DNA of 52,397 nucleotides from a virus (IMGVR_UViG_3300034375_000774:1-52397); one strand, 5' to 3'; shown: positions 9,503 to 17,506, numbered from the stretch's first letter. A program made the numbers and translations. Notes: generated by a model not told the origin, from the sequence alone.

Positions 9503-11616
9503 TAGCCTACGTTCCCACTAAATCCTTGTTCGCCTGGTTGTGGTGCTGTACCTGTACCCATCTGCCCACCACCTGAGCCAGTTGTGTCTTGTACTTGTGC
9601 ACCTGCTGGAGCTTGACCCTCTGGACCTGGCGCTGGGCCTGGTTGAGGAGGCTGTTGTGGTGTGAACTTCTTGAATAACTCAGCTTGGATAGCTGCGTCT
9701 TGCATAGAGTTAGTCACCTTGTCTGGGTCTAGGTCCATGCTCTTAGCGATCTCACGAATGATATAGTCCATCTTAGCGAAAGGTGCAAGCATCGGGTTAG
9801 ACGCTACCTGTAAGAACTGCATTAGGCGCTGGGAGCGTACCTCGTTAGACATCAAGCTTTCTGTACCTGATGCTTTGACTTCTAAGTCGCCCTTGATTGA
9901 CTCATCAAAGTCAAACTGCATGTTGAAGCTAAAGAATGCTTTACCTAGAGGCCCAAGCAAGTAGTCGTCTACATTTTTAACTACTGAACGGATAGAGCCG
10001 TTGGCAGCAGACATAAGCATAGAAATACCAGAGGCAGTACGACCAACTCCCGATACGCCTGTCTGACCATGTGCGAAGGAAGGGAAACCAGTTGATTCAT
10101 CAGCTAAGACCCTAGCTTTGTCAAATAGTTGCATATTCTCTTGGGCAACGTTGGGGAACTTTGTACCGAAGAGGGCTTGTCCAGGTGCACCACCTTGTCG
10201 CCTAAACACCTTCCCTGGGTACACTGACATATCTTGTCCTGGCACCAAGTTGGTTTCGTCCACTTCGATGATAAGGTTGCCAGATAAAGCAGCATTGTCG
10301 ATAGCCATCCGCATAAAGCCATTCATTAATGTCTGTGTATCGTCCATGTTCTCTGCGATACCGACACCAAAAAACGAGTAGGGGTTATGTTCATAAGGTG
10401 TTGCGTAGTAAGGAATACGTGCAGGCTTGAATGGGTTTAGTACCATACGTAGTACTTCACCGTTACAGATCCAGATGTTACAGCTGATCTCAACTAAATC
10501 TTTAAACTCTTTAGGGATCTTGACACCATTATCTTCTAGGATATCTATATCTACAAAACCCCAGAACTCTAACACTTCCCAGCGCTCTGACTCAGATAGT
10601 GTGTCGTCGTCTTCCATCTTCATTTCCCAGTGCTTACGTACATAGTCTGGGCTTTGAGCAATAGCTGTTTCGATAGCTTCGTCACGGAAGTAAGGACGAC
10701 CTTTTAGTGCACGAAGCTGGTTACGTGACATCTTGTGACGTTCAACTACATACTCTGCGTCATCCATTGATGTAGCTTCTGGGTCAGGATAAAAGTTCCA
10801 AACTGAGACATTGTTACACTCAGGTACAGTCTTAACTAGAGGTTCATACTCACCGCTTTCATTCCAGTTAGGGTACTCTTTATCTACAGCGAATGGTCCT
10901 TTCATTACGCCTGTACCAAGTAGTGCCATCTCGAAAGCCATAGAGCGTAGATGCTTAGATGCGCCACTCTCTTGTAGCTGATCGTGGATCTTCTTTTCCA
11001 TCTTCTTAGCTGCAACAAGCGCTGGGTGGAAAGACACTGTAGTAGGAGTAGTACCGTCACCCTCAATAACCTTGTCAGCTACAGGAGCTAACTTGTTACG
11101 CATACCAGCAAGACGCTCTTGTAAGTCAATGATAGTCTCTCCTGGACGTAGCTTACCATCATCACCTAGTAGCGGAGTAGGCGCAGCAACTTGTTCTGTT
11201 ACTTGACGAGCTTCATCACCAGCTTGTTCTGCATTAGGATCTACATTGATGTGTACAGCATCAGCTACACCATCAGGTAATACTGTAGGATCTACAGACA
11301 GAGGGAACTTATTGTTACCGAATAGTACATCTACGATCTGACCATACGCAGCAAGAGTCTTAGTCTTAGTAACCTTAACAAATACACGAGACTTCTCTGT
11401 GTCTGTGAACTGTACGTCTGGACCATACAAGCCACGATAGTTACGATAGGCACGTAGCCAACGCTCTTCGTCTACTTGTCGTGCGTCCTCTGCACGTTTA
11501 TAACGCTCGTTAACATACGTTACTACGCTACTGACAGACTCGAAGAGTTTATCACTGCCATCTTCTGCAGCAACTACTTCGTCTGTGTCAAAGTTTAGAT
11601 CATCAATGTCTGCCAT
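9502..11616 (-). CDS. Portal protein
   Basis: 704 residues directly downstream of the large terminase, as expected for the dodecameric portal through which DNA is packaged. Typical features are an N-terminal helical region with 'RWLRAYRNYRGLYG', a central 'NNVSVWNFYPDPEATSMDDAEYVVER' region (cited in part) and the clip-like segment 'YATPYEHNPYSFFGVGIAEN'. The C-terminus is a Pro/Gly/Gln-rich tail. Size suits podovirus portals of this group. Confidence 0.85.
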   Translation of the reverse strand: MADIDDLNFDTDEVVAAEDGSDKLFESVSSVVTYVNERYKRAEDARQVDEERWLRAYRNYRGLYGPDVQFTDTEKSRVFVKVTKTKTLAAYGQIVDVLFGNNKFPLSVDPTVLPDGVADAVHINVDPNAEQAGDEARQVTEQVAAPTPLLGDDGKLRPGETIIDLQERLAGMRNKLAPVADKVIEGDGTTPTTVSFHPALVAAKKMEKKIHDQLQESGASKHLRSMAFEMALLGTGVMKGPFAVDKEYPNWNESGEYEPLVKTVPECNNVSVWNFYPDPEATSMDDAEYVVERHKMSRNQLRALKGRPYFRDEAIETAIAQSPDYVRKHWEMKMEDDDTLSESERWEVLEFWGFVDIDILEDNGVKIPKEFKDLVEISCNIWICNGEVLRMVLNPFKPARIPYYATPYEHNPYSFFGVGIAENMDDTQTLMNGFMRMAIDNAALSGNLIIEVDETNLVPGQDMSVYPGKVFRRQGGAPGQALFGTKFPNVAQENMQLFDKARVLADESTGFPSFAHGQTGVSGVGRTASGISMLMSAANGSIRSVVKNVDDYLLGPLGKAFFSFNMQFDFDESIKGDLEVKASGTESLMSNEVRSQRLMQFLQVASNPMLAPFAKMDYIIREIAKSMDLDPDKVTNSMQDAAIQAELFKKFTPQQPPQPGPAPGPEGQAPAGAQVQDTTGSGGGQMGTGTAPQPGEQGFSGNVG

Positions 11617-11619
11617 ATT

Positions 11620-13215
11620 TTAGTACCCGAATGTTGAGTCTGAAGCTTGAAAACCAGTACGACCACTTTTAGCTGGATCGTAATCCCATATAGAACTGCG
11701 TGGTCTTGTCATAATACCATAACGCAAAGCATCATACAAGTGGTCTTCTGCATTTGTGTCTACATCTTCTGGGTTTTTCTTATCCAAAGGTATAGACGGT
11801 AGTTGCGCTATCATGTTGGTGCAGGTAGAGAAGAATACGAGTCTTGGCTCCTCAGTAAACTCATCTACCTGTAATCGACGGTGTATCTCGTTCTTGCCAG
11901 AAACACGTGAGCCTCTTGAGCGATCTGAAGGACGCCATCTGCAACCCTTCATGTTCATCTGCTCTGCCAAGGATGGGCCAGTGTCTCCACGGTTGTGCCA
12001 CAAAGAAGAGTCCAACACGCCGTATCTGATTGTACCATCGTTAACCTCTTCTCGCAAGATCATATCTGCTAAATCAGAAGCTGTAACTTTAGAACAATAT
12101 AGTTCCCTGTATACAACCAGTTGTTCACTTGGGCTGACAGCGATCCAGACCACTCCAGTGAAGGAGCCGTAACCATAGTCGCAAGCTCTAAACTTAGTCC
12201 ACGACTGAGGGATATCGTATGGCTCCACCACGTGTATGTTTCTGTTAAACTCAGGAAAAGCTGCCCCTTCGTTAATATCCCAGTTACCTTCAAGCAGCTG
12301 CTTTCTTTGGTGTTCAGGCAGTGACAAAAGCATTGCTTCGTAGTCGCCACTCTCAGCTAAGTAAGGATTGTCAAACAAACTAGCTGGGATAAATCTTCTT
12401 TTAAATAGTGGTTCTCCTGCTCTACTGTGACCAGAAGGAAACGTTAGTGTCTCACCTGTTTCTATATTTGTAGCCCAGAATGACTCACCTGCAGGCGCTG
12501 GGTCAATAAACATTTTCTTTACCCAAGAGTGTCCACTGCCTCCTGGGTTAGTTGTAGCTCTCATATAGAGACCTAACTCTTTAGAGCTACTACGTAGACG
12601 TGAACGCATGTAGTTCCACGCATAAGGACTGTTCCACTGTGTAAGCTCGTCGAAAGCTATGTAGTTGAACGCTTGCCCTTGATAGCGCATAACGTCTGTG
12701 TCTTTGTCGAGGTAGGACATCCATAGTCGTCCTCCTCTGGGAGTAGTCCATTGAGACTTACGTTCGCTCCATTTAATCCCAGGAATTGCTTTAGGATATA
12801 ACTCTTGGCTTTTCTGAATAAGTTCACGTAGTTCTTCCGTTGTATGTCGAACAAGTAGACCACTGAAGTCTGGGTTGTTCATGTCACGTAGAGGGTCTGC
12901 TAGAGTAGCGTAAGACTTGCCGCCGCCTGCTGCCCCACCATAAAGTACTTCACGCTCTGAGGAAGCCAGATATTGAGTCTGTGGGCCTGGGTTAGGCTTA
13001 AAGACTACCTCTTGTGCAGCTATGGGGTCAAACTCTGCTGGTTTAACTTCAGCGGGTACAAACTCTTCAGGCTGCGTCTTCTCCGCTATCTTCTTCGTAG
13101 GTGTAGTAGCCGAGTCTTTCTTTTTCGAGGATCTCGTACTGCTTAAGCGCTTTTTCGTACCTTTCGGTAAGCTTGCGTTTAATTGCAGCAAGTGATTTAC
13201 GTTTTCTTTCGACAT
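11620..13215 (-). CDS. terL: Terminase large subunit
   Basis: 531 residues. The ATPase domain has Walker A GGAAGGGKS at residues 93-101 and Walker B YIAFDE at 185-190. The nuclease domain begins with RACDYGYG, acidic residue at about 346, has a second acidic site in YGVLDSS near 400 and DHLYDALRYG near 495. It cleaves concatemers and drives DNA into the procapsid through the portal. The start at 13215 puts the first 149 bases inside the upstream reading frame. No later in-frame ATG, GTG or TTG exists before the Walker A motif, so this overlap seems genuine. The N-terminal 60 residues are Lys/Thr/Glu-rich. Confidence 0.95.
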   Translation of the reverse strand: MSKENVNHLLQLNASLPKGTKKRLSSTRSSKKKDSATTPTKKIAEKTQPEEFVPAEVKPAEFDPIAAQEVVFKPNPGPQTQYLASSEREVLYGGAAGGGKSYATLADPLRDMNNPDFSGLLVRHTTEELRELIQKSQELYPKAIPGIKWSERKSQWTTPRGGRLWMSYLDKDTDVMRYQGQAFNYIAFDELTQWNSPYAWNYMRSRLRSSSKELGLYMRATTNPGGSGHSWVKKMFIDPAPAGESFWATNIETGETLTFPSGHSRAGEPLFKRRFIPASLFDNPYLAESGDYEAMLLSLPEHQRKQLLEGNWDINEGAAFPEFNRNIHVVEPYDIPQSWTKFRACDYGYGSFTGVVWIAVSPSEQLVVYRELYCSKVTASDLADMILREEVNDGTIRYGVLDSSLWHNRGDTGPSLAEQMNMKGCRWRPSDRSRGSRVSGKNEIHRRLQVDEFTEEPRLVFFSTCTNMIAQLPSIPLDKKNPEDVDTNAEDHLYDALRYGIMTRPRSSIWDYDPAKSGRTGFQASDSTFGY

Positions 13216-13510
13216 CTATACGCTTTCTTAACCCTGAGTGAGATATACGCCGACCTGACTGTGTAGATAACCAAGCAGCTACTTCTCTATAACTATACTG
13301 CTTTAAGTGTTTCTTTGCAAGATCTAATAGTTCTAATTCTTTAGAGATGGGCTTTAGCCAGTCGTCATCTTCAGGATCAATCTCGTACCCGAAAGGTATC
13401 TGATGTGTTAGACGTGGGATTCGCTCCCATCTTTTTACTTTGAAGTCAGGCTTAGGCAACATCCAGTAACCTAAGCTCTCACGTTCTTTTGCTTTAGTTA
13501 TCCGTATCAT
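13067..13510 (-). CDS. Helix-turn-helix protein upstream of terminase
   Basis: 147 residues from ATG at 13510 (MIRITKAKERESLGYW); the longer frame to 13543 lacks a better start. Residues around 75-110 (YSREVAAWLS-like 'YSYREVAAWLSTQSGRRISH') form a probable helix-turn-helix, followed by a basic coiled coil. It overlaps the small-terminase-like gene by 17 bases and the large terminase by 149 bases. Position suggests a DNA-recognition role in packaging, perhaps as a partner of the small terminase. Confidence 0.6.
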   Translation of the reverse strand: MIRITKAKERESLGYWMLPKPDFKVKRWERIPRLTHQIPFGYEIDPEDDDWLKPISKELELLDLAKKHLKQYSYREVAAWLSTQSGRRISHSGLRKRIDVERKRKSLAAIKRKLTERYEKALKQYEILEKERLGYYTYEEDSGEDAA

Positions 13511-13868
13511 TACTATCTTTAGGTGGTAGAATAAACAACCCACCCGAAGATTGCACTTCTACTCGTTCTGTTTTCACGATACCTGCACGGTCAAGTACTT
13601 CTTTTGCTGCATGCATCTTTTCTTTTACGCCTAGCTCAGTAGGGTCAACTAGAGCTTGACCAAATGCTACGGCTGCTTTAGGTCCAATACGTGACATGTA
13701 TGTTTTAGTTGCATCGAAGATCTCATCTTTAAGAGCATCAACAATCAAACGGGTAGGCGTGTTGTCACTGTAACCTGCAAGCTTCTTAGCTTTAACTACG
13801 TCACCACCAGCTTCATCGAATAGTACTTCGAGAAACTTTAGTTGGTTTTCTGTTAGATTTTTTGCCAT
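13494..13868 (-). CDS. Probable terminase small subunit
   Basis: 124 residues from ATG at 13868 (MAKNLTENQLKFLEVL). The N-terminal 'LTENQLKFLEVLFDEAGGDV' followed by 'AKKLAGYSDNTPTRLIVDAL' looks like the helix-turn-helix of terminase small subunits, with the oligomerisation helices after it ('EKMHAAKEVLDRAGIVKTE'). It lies two genes ahead of the large terminase. It would bind the packaging start site and recruit the large subunit. Confidence 0.65.
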   Translation of the reverse strand: MAKNLTENQLKFLEVLFDEAGGDVVKAKKLAGYSDNTPTRLIVDALKDEIFDATKTYMSRIGPKAAVAFGQALVDPTELGVKEKMHAAKEVLDRAGIVKTERVEVQSSGGLFILPPKDSNDTDN

Positions 13869-14040
13869 TAGCTTTCCTGTCGATATTCTCTGCAATCTTT
13901 TTGTAGCTTGTTATTATAAGTATCCTACCTTGCTTATCGTAGGCATAATACTTACCGTCCCTTTTAACTACGTAGTTAGATATATGATAAACCCCAATAC
14001 ACCAAACCCTACTAATAATAAAAGACCTGATACAGTCCAA
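13813..14040 (-). CDS. Possible small gene overlapping the small terminase start
   Basis: Open frame of up to 75 residues. Its core DGKYYAYDKQGRILIITSYK reads like a real small phage protein of a type often found before terminase genes. No ATG or GTG lies just before this core; only a distant TTG at 14040 is available, inside the upstream gene. It may use a non-standard start or be a decayed gene. Start is therefore uncertain. Confidence 0.3.
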   Translation of the reverse strand: MDCIRSFIISRVWCIGVYHISNYVVKRDGKYYAYDKQGRILIITSYKKIAENIDRKANGKKSNRKPTKVSRSTIR

Positions 14041-14423
14041 GTTATTATAGCTTCTTGTAGCTCAGCTTTGCGATACTCTTGCTCTTTCTTTTGCTTTCGT
14101 ATTTTAGCTTCTGTAGCTACAAGCTCATCCCAAGCTGACGGACCCATTGTAAAACTTATGTAGTCCTTTAGCTCTTTACGCATTTGCTCTGCTTTACGCT
14201 TAGCTGCAAACACTTCCATCGCTTCAGCTTCTACAGAACCTCCTAGTGTCTTCCACCAGGGAGGGTTCTTTACTTGCTTCTCAGCTTGTCCTAAGTCAGA
14301 CATATGCCCAGCCCATTTAGTTAATTGGCTAGACATGTCTTGCAGATCTTTACCTACTGCAAAGCCTTTCTTAAGAGCGTTAAAGGCGACAGTGGCCCCA
14401 CTTATTATTGTTACTGGGTCCAT
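13968..14423 (-). CDS. Conserved phage protein with C-terminal membrane helix
   Basis: 151 residues. The start MDPVTIISGATVAFNALKKG and the body 'GKDLQDMSSQLTKWAGHMSDLG' belong to a widespread podovirus family that I know only as hypothetical. The middle is a charged coiled coil (residues about 65-125) and the C-terminus is one hydrophobic segment (IITWTVSGLLLLVGFGVLGF). Orientation suggests a cytoplasmic body anchored in the inner membrane, or a virion protein that enters the membrane on ejection. Function unknown. Confidence 0.6.
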   Translation of the reverse strand: MDPVTIISGATVAFNALKKGFAVGKDLQDMSSQLTKWAGHMSDLGQAEKQVKNPPWWKTLGGSVEAEAMEVFAAKRKAEQMRKELKDYISFTMGPSAWDELVATEAKIRKQKKEQEYRKAELQEAIITWTVSGLLLLVGFGVLGFIIYLTT

Positions 14424-14450
14424 ACTGCCTCCTCAAACAAGTATAGAACA

Positions 14451-14660
14451 TTACTTACCTTCTTTTACGATACGCTTGATGTCTCCACGTCCAATACCAA
14501 TATCGTTTAACTCACGGTCAGACATACGGTATAGGTGCATCTCAGCGATACGGCGGTTAGCTTCTGCTTGACGAGCTTCGATTAGTGCTTCTAGTGCACG
14601 TACAAACCAAGCTTTAATGTTGTAGGCCCACTTTGATGATTCAGAAATTACTAGTTCCAT
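14451..14660 (-). CDS. DUF1127-type small protein
   Basis: 69 residues. The C-terminal half, YRMSDRELNDIGIGRGDIKR, matches the DUF1127 (YjiS-like) signature of Arg-rich small proteins common in Alphaproteobacteria, where members have been tied to RNA turnover and phosphate physiology. The ribosome binding site is AAGGAG before ATG at 14660. It is first after a 117-base intergenic region that carries a TATAGTTATACTATA element (14698-14712). Confidence 0.7.
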   Translation of the reverse strand: MELVISESSKWAYNIKAWFVRALEALIEARQAEANRRIAEMHLYRMSDRELNDIGIGRGDIKRIVKEGK

Positions 14661-14777
14661 TATATATGTACTCCTTGTGTGTTTTAATGGATGTACATAT
14701 AGTTATACTATAATACTGGGCCTTTTAAAATAACTAATTAGGAATACCCGTTATGCGTCAATGTCAACTAACTGTGC

Positions 14778-15143
14778 TTAACCAACAGGTACAAAGGTCT
14801 CAGTTACAGTGCACATAAAGTCTAGTTCAGGTGAAGAATTACCAGACGCAATGCATTTAATAGTATCTCCTGGTTCTAATACAAGAGTGGCACCTGTAAG
14901 CAAAACGTTCTCTCCTAAACCTAAGTTTTTACCTCCAATAAGCCTGAACTCAGCAGAGTCACTTGCTCTTACCCACTTAGCCAAAGCAGTCGTAGTACCA
15001 TTTGCATTCACACAAAAAAGCATAGTTACTTCTGCACGACAATTAGCAGGACAGGTATAGAGAGTCTCTACTGCATCCTGAGTGTCACACACGACACCTT
15101 TACTGACTGAACGTGCAGATTTGCCTTGGTTAAAAAGTGTCAT
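14778..15143 (-). CDS. Small structural protein, possible decoration or fibre-tip protein
   Basis: 121 residues, MTLFNQGKSARSVSKGVVCD, mostly short beta strands (VETLYTCPANCRAEVTMLFC, ending TVTETFVPVG). This type commonly occurs among small virion genes of marine podoviruses. Four Cys residues lie in the first half. Function is inferred only from fold impression and context. Confidence 0.5.
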   Translation of the reverse strand: MTLFNQGKSARSVSKGVVCDTQDAVETLYTCPANCRAEVTMLFCVNANGTTTALAKWVRASDSAEFRLIGGKNLGLGENVLLTGATLVLEPGDTIKCIASGNSSPELDFMCTVTETFVPVG

Positions 15144-15511
15144 TACTTATTCTTTTTACTTTTAACTACGTAAGCTTCATTCACATCAGGTGTAGAGGGA
15201 TCATCAGCGATGAAATGTCCATTCTCATCACGAGCACGTACAATCTCAAGATCATCTTTCTTCACTGCCTTTGCTTTAGGTGCTACTTTCTTAACTACCT
15301 TTTTAACTGCAGCTTTAGCTTTAGTAGCTAAACTCATCTCAGCTTCTTGACAGATAGCGTTTACGTTAGGGTCTTTACTTTGTACGTTACCGTAGTTGTC
15401 TTCACCTGCAGCTTGATTCCCCATAGAATCCCACACATAGCCGTGCTCATCTACACGATAACCTTTAGCTTCTAGAGCGTCTTGATACTTATGGTAATAC
15501 TTCTGTGCCAT
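15143..15511 (-). CDS. Small basic protein, Lys/Ala-rich centre
   Basis: 122 residues. The N-terminal 45 residues (KYYHKYQDALEAKGYRVDEH) look globular. Residues about 65-90 are histone-like, KAAVKKVVKKVAPKAKAVKK, suggesting binding to DNA or to a nucleic-acid-rich surface. It abuts the neighbouring small genes on both sides with one-base overlaps. Function unknown. Confidence 0.5.
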   Translation of the reverse strand: MAQKYYHKYQDALEAKGYRVDEHGYVWDSMGNQAAGEDNYGNVQSKDPNVNAICQEAEMSLATKAKAAVKKVVKKVAPKAKAVKKDDLEIVRARDENGHFIADDPSTPDVNEAYVVKSKKNK

Positions 15512-15741
15512 TACTTACTCGTTTTCATTGGACGCTCAGCAGGGTTAGATGCACCACAAGCTAGTCCACCGTATGCGTATCCACGCTTCTTAGTCATACC
15601 GCCGCCATACATCCCAGCGCCCATCATGTCTGGTTTCTTTTTTGTCATACCGCCTGCAGCCATACCTGTCTTTTCTTTTTGACAGCCTTCTTTAGCGCAT
15701 TTAGCTGGGGTCTTACACCCTGGACAAGGTTTAAATTTCAT
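15511..15741 (-). CDS. Small Cys- and Gly/Met-rich protein
   Basis: 76 residues from ATG at 15741 (MKFKPCPGCKTPAKC); the frame extends further upstream but this start follows a purine-rich AGAAAGAGAA. Cys residues occur as CPGC, CAKEGC and LACG, so a metal site is possible. The rest is repeats of GGMTKK type (AAGGMTKKKPDMMGAGMYGG). Such Gly/Met-rich small proteins are typical of this gene block in related phages. Confidence 0.5.
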   Translation of the reverse strand: MKFKPCPGCKTPAKCAKEGCQKEKTGMAAGGMTKKKPDMMGAGMYGGGMTKKRGYAYGGLACGASNPAERPMKTSK

Positions 15742-15743
15742 AA

Positions 15744-16025
15744 CTAAGTTCTCTTTCTTCCTGATGCTGTTGTTGACCAATTAACTTTAGATGGTCCTGT
15801 CTTTTTCTGTGCCTCTTTTTTGGATATTTTTGAGGCAACTTCTTTCGGCCTACACGCTGGGTATGGGCGACTTGAGTCACTGGCTGAACTGCGCCCACAT
15901 TCTTTACCTGTCTTAACGTCAGTCCATTCTTCACCAAACCACTTACCTAAGCCTCCTTCAGAAAAACCTCTACGTTGACTTTGTAATACATGTTTGCTAC
16001 GTGACCTTGTTCTTTGTTGTGCCAC
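15744..16025 (-). CDS. DUF5872-like small protein
   Basis: 93 residues. 'LGKWFGEEWTDVKTGKECGR' followed by 'SRPYPACRPK' and a basic C-terminus matches small phage proteins I recognise as DUF5872. These are short, basic, Cys-containing proteins of unknown role. It overlaps the next upstream gene by 29 bases in another frame. Confidence 0.6.
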   Translation of the reverse strand: MAQQRTRSRSKHVLQSQRRGFSEGGLGKWFGEEWTDVKTGKECGRSSASDSSRPYPACRPKEVASKISKKEAQKKTGPSKVNWSTTASGRKRT

Positions 16026-16284
16026 TATACTTGCCTCCAGCTTTCTTGTACTCTTTCACTACCCAAGCTGAAGCGTATGCGCTGGGCCACACGTCAAACT
16101 TTTGTTTAGCTTGTGCTACCTTGCTATTGTATAACTTCTTATTAGTTGGAGTAGGAGTGCTACCACCTTCACTGTAACCACTCGCATAGATTGCTTTACC
16201 TTGACGTTCAGCTGCAGCTTTAGTTTTGTAGACTTTACCAGTCTTACCCCAACGATAACCACCTGCTACTTTTTGTACTGGCAT
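15997..16284 (-). CDS. Small conserved basic protein
   Basis: 95 residues. Two parts: 'VAGGYRWGKTGKVYKTKAAA' with 'ERQGKAIYASGY', and 'KFDVWPSAYASAWVVKEYKK' with 'AGGKY'. Both occur together in many marine phages and are usually annotated hypothetical. Located between the DUF5872-like and the secreted small protein. No function is proposed. Confidence 0.6.
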   Translation of the reverse strand: MPVQKVAGGYRWGKTGKVYKTKAAAERQGKAIYASGYSEGGSTPTPTNKKLYNSKVAQAKQKFDVWPSAYASAWVVKEYKKAGGKYSGTTKNKVT

Positions 16285-16472
16285 TATGCGCTATCACCTT
16301 CTACTTTATGACAGTGTGGTGTAGCGTAAGCACCGCCTTGTCTTATGTTTGTAGCTACTTGTCCTGCTTCCTCTAAGCAAGCCTGCTCACTGTAAAACGG
16401 TTCAGGCTTAGCTATGATCTTACACGATAGTGCCATAGGATCAAAACAAACTAGCAGTATTCCTATCCACAT
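16284..16472 (-). CDS. Small secreted or membrane-anchored protein
   Basis: 62 residues from ATG at 16472 (MWIGILLVCFDPMALSCKII); longer in-frame extensions upstream overlap the next gene and add nothing family-like. The N-terminal 15 residues are hydrophobic and could export the protein. Conserved Cys (CFDP, LSCK, EQACLE, PHCHK) suggest disulphides in the periplasm. Its position just after the lysis cassette fits an envelope role. Confidence 0.5.
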   Translation of the reverse strand: MWIGILLVCFDPMALSCKIIAKPEPFYSEQACLEEAGQVATNIRQGGAYATPHCHKVEGDSA

Positions 16473-16473
16473 A

Positions 16474-16758
16474 TCACCAAGCCTTACAGGACCAGTAACG
16501 TGCAGTAAACTTATCCGTTGCTGTATCACAGTTATGTCTAGCTCTGAAGCTAGCACGACGACCTGGCTGATCTTTCTTGATAGTCATGTTAGGGTCACCA
16601 AAGCGTACAATCTTTACTTGGTCACCCTTCTTAGCTAATACAGCTGACTTCTTAGATTCACCAGGAGTACGTTTAGGTTTGTTGTACCCAGGGAATGTCT
16701 CACCACGATACTTGAGCTTTCCGCTAGGTAAACGTTCTACGTCTTTAGTTGTAGCCAT
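16474..16758 (-). CDS. DUF6321-like small basic protein
   Basis: 94 residues. 'RGETFPGYNKPKRTPGESKK', 'AVLAKKGDQVKIVRFGDP' and 'RRASFRARHNCDTATDKFTA' followed by YWSCKAW form a family I recognise in many phages as DUF6321. The role is unknown; the Arg/Lys content fits nucleic-acid or virion binding. Codons near the N-terminus (ERLPSGKLKY) contain a 26-base sequence repeated exactly in a plus-strand early gene at 24896-24921. Confidence 0.65.
   Translation of the reverse strand: MATTKDVERLPSGKLKYRGETFPGYNKPKRTPGESKKSAVLAKKGDQVKIVRFGDPNMTIKKDQPGRRASFRARHNCDTATDKFTARYWSCKAW
16710..16735 (+). repeat. 26-base direct repeat, copy A
   Basis: Identical to 24896-24921; it starts ACTTGAGCTTTCC and ends GGTAAACGT. 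Here it encodes ERLPSGKLKY-type residues on the minus strand of a conserved family, so this copy is probably the native one. Confidence 0.85.
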
Positions 16759-17131
16759 CTAGTTTCTCTTTCAATGTTTTACGCCTAAAGGGTGCAGTCA
16801 CAGCGTGATATATAGCACGACCTATTTGCGTAGGGGTAGGTAGTATCCACCCAAGTAGTAACACAAGTAAAACCCAAGGAGGTATATTCGTGTTGTTAAT
16901 CTTCAAAGTATCTACAGGACCAGCTTCTACTTCTTTGAGAACCTCTGTAGTTATAACGTCCCGCCCAGCGCTTGTAGTTTCTTCTTGTTCGTATGTAACT
17001 ACAGCTTGCTTATTCTCTTTACCTATCTGAGCGTTACTGTTTACTGTAGGACCGCTACCACCACCGCTAAAGAAAGGTAACCCTGTTAAGCCACAGCTAG
17101 ATAATAGTAGGGTCAGGACTAGCCATCTCAT
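16745..17131 (-). CDS. Candidate unimolecular spanin (outer-membrane lipoprotein with C-terminal TM)
   Basis: 128 residues. The N-terminus MRWLVLTLLLSSCGLTG is a lipoprotein signal with lipobox LSSC (Cys13). The middle is a soluble stretch of about 70 residues. A hydrophobic helix (PPWVLLVLLLGWILP, about residues 84-98) follows, then a basic tail. A lipid anchor at one end and an inner-membrane helix near the other is the plan of u-spanins such as T1 gp11, and the length is similar. It lies in the lysis cassette, overlapping the 46-residue membrane protein gene by 4 bases. Fusion of inner and outer membranes in the last lysis step is the inferred role. A simple lipoprotein with a hydrophobic patch is the alternative. 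Confidence 0.45.
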   Translation of the reverse strand: MRWLVLTLLLSSCGLTGLPFFSGGGSGPTVNSNAQIGKENKQAVVTYEQEETTSAGRDVITTEVLKEVEAGPVDTLKINNTNIPPWVLLVLLLGWILPTPTQIGRAIYHAVTAPFRRKTLKEKLDGYN

Positions 17132-17268
17132 TTTACCATTGCATCATTCAAAAGAATGATCTCCAACCTTTGTACAGACAGTTGCAACTCATTCGTAGTC
17201 TTAATGTTCCAACCTATGAGGCCCATTACTGCAGCAAACAAAACAGAGATTATAGCTTTCTGATCCAT
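17128..17268 (-). CDS. 46-residue membrane protein in the lysis cassette
   Basis: Starts MDQKAIISVLFAAVMGLIGW at 17268, immediately after the stop of the next gene upstream, and ends in an ATGA overlap with the u-spanin candidate. One N-terminal membrane helix is followed by a short amphipathic segment (NELQLSVQRLEIILLNDAMV). It could be a holin partner, an antiholin or a small i-spanin-like protein. Confidence 0.6.
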   Translation of the reverse strand: MDQKAIISVLFAAVMGLIGWNIKTTNELQLSVQRLEIILLNDAMVK

Positions 17269-17499
17269 CTACCTATCTCTAAGAGCTTGCTCTATACTGT
17301 CTAACTTATTAAAGATAGCCTTAATAGTCTCTTTCATTTCTTTCATCTCTCTGTCGTGAGATATAGCTCTAGACTCATGCTGAGCTTGAATAACTGCAAT
17401 ATCTTTTTCGTTCTTGTTGACCTTGTTGTAAAGAAACCAAACAGTAACTACAATAGGTGCAACTAACCACTGCATAAATATGTCAATCATCTCATACAT
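17269..17499 (-). CDS. Membrane-anchored coiled-coil protein, spanin- or antiholin-like
   Basis: 76 residues. A membrane helix spans about residues 9-25 (MQWLVAPIVVTVWFLYNKVN), followed by a charged coiled coil to the end (KEMKETIKAIFNKLDSIEQA). This is the plan of an Rz-type inner-membrane spanin subunit or of small phage membrane proteins beside endolysins. It sits eight bases after the endolysin stop. Confidence 0.55.
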   Translation of the reverse strand: MYEMIDIFMQWLVAPIVVTVWFLYNKVNKNEKDIAVIQAQHESRAISHDREMKEMKETIKAIFNKLDSIEQALRDR

Positions 17500-17506
17500 A
17501 ATACTA

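Noticed and set aside
14739-14767. Promoter with TTGACA at 14767
   Set aside because: No -10 at a workable distance (TTCCTA); the nearby TATAGTTATACTATA is noted as a regulatory element instead.
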